Assembly (NCBI GenBank): GCA_002418465.1
Contig: DIEE01000206.1
Coordinates: 1 to 10,413, forward strand
Origin: Pseudomonas sp. UBA5782
Lineage (GTDB): Bacteria; Pseudomonadota; Gammaproteobacteria; Pseudomonadales; Pseudomonadaceae
Reading direction: 5' to 3'
Length of the DNA: 10,413 bases
The position numbers were made by a program, and so were the translations under genes. Below, piece by piece: positions 7,549 through 10,413 of this stretch (the stretch's first letter is position 1; each line of letters begins with the position of its first letter). The notes below the pieces were generated by a model. That model saw nothing but the letters and a program-made list of their open reading frames with translations. It had not been told where the DNA came from and did not search any database.

Positions 7549-7949
7549 CCACCCTGCACTTCTATGGAAAGCCCGGCTGCAAGGGCAATCAGCGCCAGCT
7601 CGACCAACTCGCCGCGCTGCACCTGCCGGTCGAGGTCCACGACCTGCGCGCCGAGGCCTGGACGGCCGAACGCCTGCTGCAATTCCTCCAGCCGCTGCCG
7701 GTGGCGCAGTGGTTCAACCCCACCGCACCACGGGTCGCCTCCGGCGAGATCGTCCCGCAGGAGCTCACCGCCCAAGAGGCCCTGGAACTGCTGCTCAGCG
7801 AACCGCTGCTGATCCGCCGCCCGCTGCTGCAGCGCGGTGAACGCTTTCTTGTGGGCTTCGAAGCGGGGCAGGTGGATGCACTGCTGGAGCTGCCAGCCGG
7901 CAGCATAGGCTCGGGCCTGGAAGGCTGCGCCTGCGGCAAGCACGGCTGA
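7545..7949 (+). CDS. nifO: NifO, ArsC/Spx-like nitrogenase-associated protein
   Basis: 134 residues. The start MTTLHFYGKPGCKGN gives the thioredoxin-like fold of the ArsC/Spx family with Cys12 at the active-site position. The middle keeps the WFNPTAPRV and LLLSEPLLIRRPLL segments of the family. The C-terminus ends with a CACGKHG tail that may bind metal. NifO in Azotobacter is linked to molybdenum partitioning between nitrogenase and nitrate reductase; real arsenate reduction is unlikely given the nif setting. The start codon overlaps the fdxN stop, and AGGAA lies upstream. It is the last gene of the nifB operon and converges on nifQ, another molybdenum gene. Confidence 0.88.
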   Translation: MTTLHFYGKPGCKGNQRQLDQLAALHLPVEVHDLRAEAWTAERLLQFLQPLPVAQWFNPTAPRVASGEIVPQELTAQEALELLLSEPLLIRRPLLQRGERFLVGFEAGQVDALLELPAGSIGSGLEGCACGKHG

Positions 7950-7994
7950 TCCTCTCATCCGCAGAACGGGCTTCAGTATCCTTGCCGGATTCCG

Positions 7995-8072
7995 GTGGGC
8001 TGAGGCCCCAAGCCCACTACGGCCCATCCTACGAAACCGATCGGCCCATTCCGTAGGGCGGGTGAAACCCGC
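7995..8072. repeat. Hairpin pair at the nifO/nifQ convergent junction (REP-like, probable terminator)
   Basis: Two inverted repeats: GTGGGCT (7995-8001) with AGCCCAC (8011-8017), and GCGGGT-GAA-ACCCGC (8058-8072). The second is led by CGTAGG, close to the lead-in at 4209 in the other convergent junction. It sits between two genes running into each other, so it probably ends transcripts from both. Bases 7950-8078 contain no gene. Confidence 0.55.
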
Positions 8073-8078
8073 GTGGGC

Positions 8079-8633
8079 TCAGCTTTCCGGGCCGAAGCAC
8101 TCGCTGAACTCCACGCAGTCCTGGCAACTCGGCGAGCGGCAGTAGCGGCCGGCGCAGAGCAGGCGGTAGAGGAATTTCTTCCATTTCATGTTGAAGCGGT
8201 TCTGCCCGGCCAGCGCCGGGAAGTTGCTCGCCAGCAGGCTGCAGAGGTCGTCGCGCGACCAAAGGCCGAGGTCGTACCAGAGATGGTCGCCACCCAGGCA
8301 ACCGGCGGCGACGATGCTGGCCATCCAGGTTTCGCTGGGGTCGTTGCCGGCACGGTTGCTCAGCAGCAGCTGTTCCAGCGCCTGGCAGTCGTCGCGCCGG
8401 TGATTCGGCTGTGGCACGCCATCCGAAGCCTGGCCGAGGCCGGGGAAGTGCCATTGCAGCAGGGCATCGAAATCCGCCGGCGCCAGGCCCAGACCGTCCG
8501 GCAGGGCGCTGTGGCCGAAGCGCTGGCTGGCGAGCATGCGCGCCAGCCAGCGGTCATTGGGCAGGCCGCGGCTGTGCGATAGCCAGACCTGTTCGGCGTT
8601 CAGCAAGGGGCGGCTCAGGTGCAGTGCGCTCAT
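8079..8633 (-). CDS. nifQ: NifQ, molybdenum donor for FeMo-cofactor synthesis
   Basis: 184 residues. The C-terminus carries the NifQ signature C-x4-C-x2-C-x5-C (CRSPSCQDCVEFSEC), which binds an iron-sulfur cluster holding molybdenum. Upstream are family segments such as MASIVAAGCLGGDHLWYDLGL (about 103-123) and FNMKWKKFLYR. NifQ delivers molybdenum to the NifEN/NifH assembly step. GGAGGT sits before the ATG at 8633. It lies 42 bases after the hemerythrin-like gene on the same strand, so it is probably the last gene of the three-gene operon starting at 9973. It runs against nifO rather than following it, as nifQ does in Azotobacter vinelandii (from recall). Confidence 0.93.
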   Translation of the reverse strand: MSALHLSRPLLNAEQVWLSHSRGLPNDRWLARMLASQRFGHSALPDGLGLAPADFDALLQWHFPGLGQASDGVPQPNHRRDDCQALEQLLLSNRAGNDPSETWMASIVAAGCLGGDHLWYDLGLWSRDDLCSLLASNFPALAGQNRFNMKWKKFLYRLLCAGRYCRSPSCQDCVEFSECFGPES

Positions 8634-8675
8634 GGGCGACCTCCGTGACGCTGTTGCGGTGAAAGGTCCGCGGGC

Positions 8676-9098
8676 TCAGGCGACGTGCTGGCGCGCTTCC
8701 CAGCTTTGCGGACGGTTCAGGTGCAGCGCCAGGCAGGCGTCCAGACTCTGCACGTGCTCATCGAGGTTGCGCAGCACGCGCTGGTAGAGCGCGTCGCGGC
8801 TGCGGCGCCCGTTGGCCTGGGCGAAGCTGGCCTGCATGCGCTGCAGCAGGTCGAGGGTTTCCTGGTGCTCGTCGCAATGCTCGCGCAGCTCGCCATAGGC
8901 GGTCGCCTGCATGAAACGCTCTTCGAGGGCAAAGTGCTCGCGAGCGCGCTCGATGATACGTTCGAGTACCTGCGCGCCGGTGTTTTCACGTTCGGCGAAG
9001 GGCAGGGCGCTGAGCAGGCCGAAGAATGCCTGGCGCGAATTGTCCAGAGCCGGAAGGCCCATGTAGTGCAGGTGCAGCGGGTAGGAGGAATGGCTCAT
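8676..9098 (-). CDS. Hemerythrin-like protein with one altered iron-ligand position
   Basis: 140 residues. It has the four-helix bacteriohemerythrin pattern: HFALEE (HxxxE, about 55-60), HCDEH (HxxxH, about 73-77) and HVQSLD (HxxxxD, about 114-119). The first ligand, normally the His of the I-D-x-x-H motif, is Arg here (ALDNSRQAFF). Hemerythrins bind O2 at a di-iron site, so a member in a nif operon could buffer, sense or carry oxygen or iron, but the lost ligand makes reversible O2 binding uncertain. The ATG overlaps the TGA of the upstream SIR2-like gene (ATGA), and GGAG precedes it. Homologs near nif genes in related bacteria are remembered only vaguely. Confidence 0.85.
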   Translation of the reverse strand: MSHSSYPLHLHYMGLPALDNSRQAFFGLLSALPFAERENTGAQVLERIIERAREHFALEERFMQATAYGELREHCDEHQETLDLLQRMQASFAQANGRRSRDALYQRVLRNLDEHVQSLDACLALHLNRPQSWEARQHVA

Positions 9099-9973
9099 GG
9101 ATGTGCTCCGGCGGGATGGCGGACGAGGGGTTCATGATGCGGACTCAGGCCGTTCAGGACTTGCTCTGGGGCAAGGTCGAGGACGCTGAATCCGGCGCGT
9201 TCGAGAAAACGCCGCTCCTTGGTCGAACATTCCGGCATGCAGGCCCAGCCGGCCGGCTCGCCGGCGCCCCAGGCAATGTCGGAAAGCAGCATGCGTTCGG
9301 TGTCGCGGTTCAGGCGCAGGCCGATCAGCAGGTACTGCAGGCCGACACGCCGCTGCTTGAGAAACGCCGGCATGCCGAAACCGCCCATCAGTTCGGTGAG
9401 GTAGTCGACGTAGTCGGCATCCGAAGCGACGTACAGCGACTCCGGGCGCGCCGCGCCGACCGGCTTGAACAGCACCGGAAGGCTGGCATCGAGGTTGCCC
9501 TCGGCCACCGCGTGGTAAGCCTTGCCGTCATGCTGGAACAGCCGGTAGCGGGCGAAATCGCCACTCAGCCGGGCGATGCCGACCACCAGCAGGTGCGGCC
9601 GGGTGGCCCAGAAGTCCTGCAATTGGGTGTCGCGGTTGAAGTCGATCACGTAGGGCAAGGCAAGCTCGGCGATCCGTTCGTGCAGCGCCGAGGCGCTCCA
9701 CGCATGGTCGCGGTAGGTGGCGTCGAAGAAGCGCACCAGCGCGCTGCGCCCGCGTTTCAGTTCGATGTTCATCGCCGCGCGGGGAAATTCGTACATCAGT
9801 TTCTTGGCCATCGGCTGGCCGTTGTTCAGCGCCAGGATCAGGCTTTCGCTGTCCGCCGGGATGGGCTTGCCCCCGGCGTCGACCACGCCGTCCAGCGCGG
9901 CCGGACCGAGCAACGGCACCAGGGTGCCGGAACGGTATGAAGCAATCAGTTCTACAGGTAGCTCGGGGATCAT
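9095..9973 (-). CDS. SIR2-like-fold protein, nif-associated, function unknown
   Basis: 292 residues, cytoplasmic, with no signal peptide or membrane segment. The layout follows SIR2-like (SIR2_2 type) domains: an N-terminal LVPLLGPAAL (18-27) where an I-x-F-x-G-A-G-x-S loop is usual; DFNRDTQLQDFW (111-122) where TNyD is usual; VLFKPVGAARPESLYVASDADYVDYL (167-192), corresponding to the K-x-H-G...DY segment; and a later LLIGLRLNRDTERMLL (215-230). The catalytic His (HG) appears as Val (VG) and the GAGxS loop is altered, so deacylase or NADase activity is doubtful. CMPEC (245-249) is a possible metal or redox pair. The ATG follows GAGGAA. It is the first gene of an operon with the hemerythrin-like gene and nifQ, behind a sigma-54 promoter and NifA-type site. 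The fold call is moderate, the gene call firm. Confidence 0.6.
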   Translation of the reverse strand: MIPELPVELIASYRSGTLVPLLGPAALDGVVDAGGKPIPADSESLILALNNGQPMAKKLMYEFPRAAMNIELKRGRSALVRFFDATYRDHAWSASALHERIAELALPYVIDFNRDTQLQDFWATRPHLLVVGIARLSGDFARYRLFQHDGKAYHAVAEGNLDASLPVLFKPVGAARPESLYVASDADYVDYLTELMGGFGMPAFLKQRRVGLQYLLIGLRLNRDTERMLLSDIAWGAGEPAGWACMPECSTKERRFLERAGFSVLDLAPEQVLNGLSPHHEPLVRHPAGAHP

Positions 9974-10005
9974 GGCGGGTTCCTCGCCTGGATTTACCCG
10001 TCCAT

Positions 10006-10022
10006 TGCAAAGCCGGCGCCAA
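10006..10022 (-). promoter_or_regulatory. Sigma-54 promoter of the SIR2-like/hemerythrin/nifQ operon
   Basis: The minus strand reads TTGGCGCCGGCTTTGCA: TGGC with one change after it, then TTTGCA, with GG (10020-10019) and GC (10008-10007) exactly ten bases apart. Transcription should start near 9995, leaving a leader of about 22 bases that contains the ribosome binding site of the SIR2-like gene. Confidence 0.83.
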
Positions 10023-10027
10023 CTCGG

Positions 10028-10040
10028 TAAGCCATTGAAT
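10028..10040 (-). promoter_or_regulatory. IHF-like site between the NifA site and the sigma-54 promoter
   Basis: The minus strand reads ATTCAATGGCTTA, one mismatch from the IHF consensus WATCAA-N4-TTR. It lies between the activator site and the promoter, where IHF usually bends DNA at nif promoters, in a locally A/T-rich stretch of an otherwise GC-rich window. Confidence 0.55.
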
Positions 10041-10105
10041 TAGAACAACTTGGCTGAAGATGAAAGACCTTTTGGTGGGGTCTGCTACGTACATCCGGGG
10101 GGCGA

Positions 10106-10121
10106 TGTCGCACTTGCTACA
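10106..10121. promoter_or_regulatory. NifA upstream activator sequence overlapping the modD stop codon
   Basis: TGT-CGCACTTGCT-ACA fits TGT-N10-ACA exactly. It is centred about 118 bases upstream of the predicted start of transcription of the SIR2-like operon. Its right arm overlaps the modD TAG (10119-10117). Confidence 0.78.
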
Positions 10122-10413
10122 CAGGCTGCAATAGCCGACTGAAGCGCACCTGTACGTCCTTTGGCGGCGCCGAGAATGGCGATGAAGTGACCAGCATATC
10201 GGCGCCGGCGGCGACGTATTCCGCGGCATTGCCAGCATGGATGCCACCCGCCGCGGCGAGCAGCGGCGGCGACGGCCAGTCGCCCAGTGCGCGGCGCACG
10301 GCAGCCAGCGCCGCCGGGGTGAATTTCTCCAGTTGCAGGACATCGGCCTCGGCCCAGCGCAACGCCTCGCCGAGGTCGGCCACTTCCACCACGATCTTCT
10401 TTTCCGGCTCACG
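10117..10413 (-). CDS. modD: ModD, C-terminal part (molybdenum-associated pyrophosphorylase-like protein), cut by window edge
   Basis: About 98 residues are visible, entering from the right edge as REPEKKIVVEVADLGEA and ending FSRLLQPV. The segments ADVLQLEKF, AAAGGIHAGNAAEYVAAGADMLVTSSPF and APPKDVQVRF match the C-terminal half of the nicotinate-nucleotide pyrophosphorylase (NadC)-like barrel, and the ending is of the ModD type found with molybdate transport genes. The substrate of ModD is not settled. GTG at 10392 is not the true start, because the conserved frame continues upstream. NadC itself is the alternative, but the setting beside nifQ and the ending favour ModD. It runs in the same direction as the next operon, which has its own promoter. 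Confidence 0.82.
   Translation of the reverse strand, partial: REPEKKIVVEVADLGEALRWAEADVLQLEKFTPAALAAVRRALGDWPSPPLLAAAGGIHAGNAAEYVAAGADMLVTSSPFSAPPKDVQVRFSRLLQPV

Noticed and set aside
7545..7949. True arsenate reductase (arsC)
   Set aside because: The fold is related, but the surrounding nif genes, the start overlapping fdxN and the C-terminal CAC tail fit NifO; no arsenic genes are nearby.
9026..9940. Plus-strand open frame of 304 codons opposite the SIR2-like and hemerythrin-like genes
   Set aside because: The minus strand has coupled starts and stops, ribosome binding sites and family motifs; this frame has none.

Overview
This window is part of the nitrogen-fixation (nif) gene region of a GC-rich gammaproteobacterium. 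It most resembles the diazotrophic Pseudomonas/Stutzerimonas (P. stutzeri A1501-like) and Azotobacter group. The reasons are a NifL-NifA pair (NifA without the cysteine linker of rhizobial NifA), an Rnf complex next to nifLA, a nifB-fdxN-nifO run, strong G/C third-position bias, and hairpin repeats of a type common between genes in Pseudomonas. The genus assignment is inference from layout and protein resemblance, not from a search.

Layout. 1-777 (minus): start of rnfB (cut by the window edge) and complete rnfA, an electron-transport complex feeding nitrogenase. 778-1062: a divergent control region with one NifA-type upstream site (TGT-N10-ACA) between two outward-facing sigma-54 promoters, one for rnfA and one for nifL. 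1063-4147 (plus): nifL and nifA, overlapping by 8 bases. 4148-4265: hairpin-rich convergent junction. 4266-5364 (minus): cooA, a haem CO-sensor-type Crp/Fnr regulator, followed by cowN, whose family protects nitrogenase from carbon monoxide. A CooA-type operator lies at the end of cooA, placed to drive cowN. 5365-5719: nifB control region with NifA site and sigma-54 promoter. 5720-7949 (plus): nifB, fdxN and nifO (FeMo-cofactor core synthesis, ferredoxin, molybdenum handling). 7950-8078: a second hairpin-rich convergent junction. 8079-9973 (minus): an operon of a SIR2-like protein, a divergent hemerythrin and nifQ. It is preceded by its own sigma-54 promoter, an IHF-like site and a NifA site that overlaps the stop codon of modD. 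10117-10413 (minus): the C-terminal end of modD, cut by the window edge.

How it fits together. NifL holds NifA inactive under oxygen or fixed nitrogen. Free NifA with sigma-54 would switch on rnf, nifB-fdxN-nifO and the SIR2-like-hemerythrin-nifQ operon, and possibly nifLA itself. NifB makes the iron-sulfur core of the cofactor, while NifQ, NifO and perhaps ModD handle molybdenum. A CO-responsive side circuit (CooA to CowN) sits in the middle of the cluster. The least understood part is the SIR2-like-hemerythrin pair: the first protein appears to have lost the usual SIR2 catalytic residues and the second lacks one conserved iron-ligand histidine, yet both sit under what looks like a complete nif promoter.
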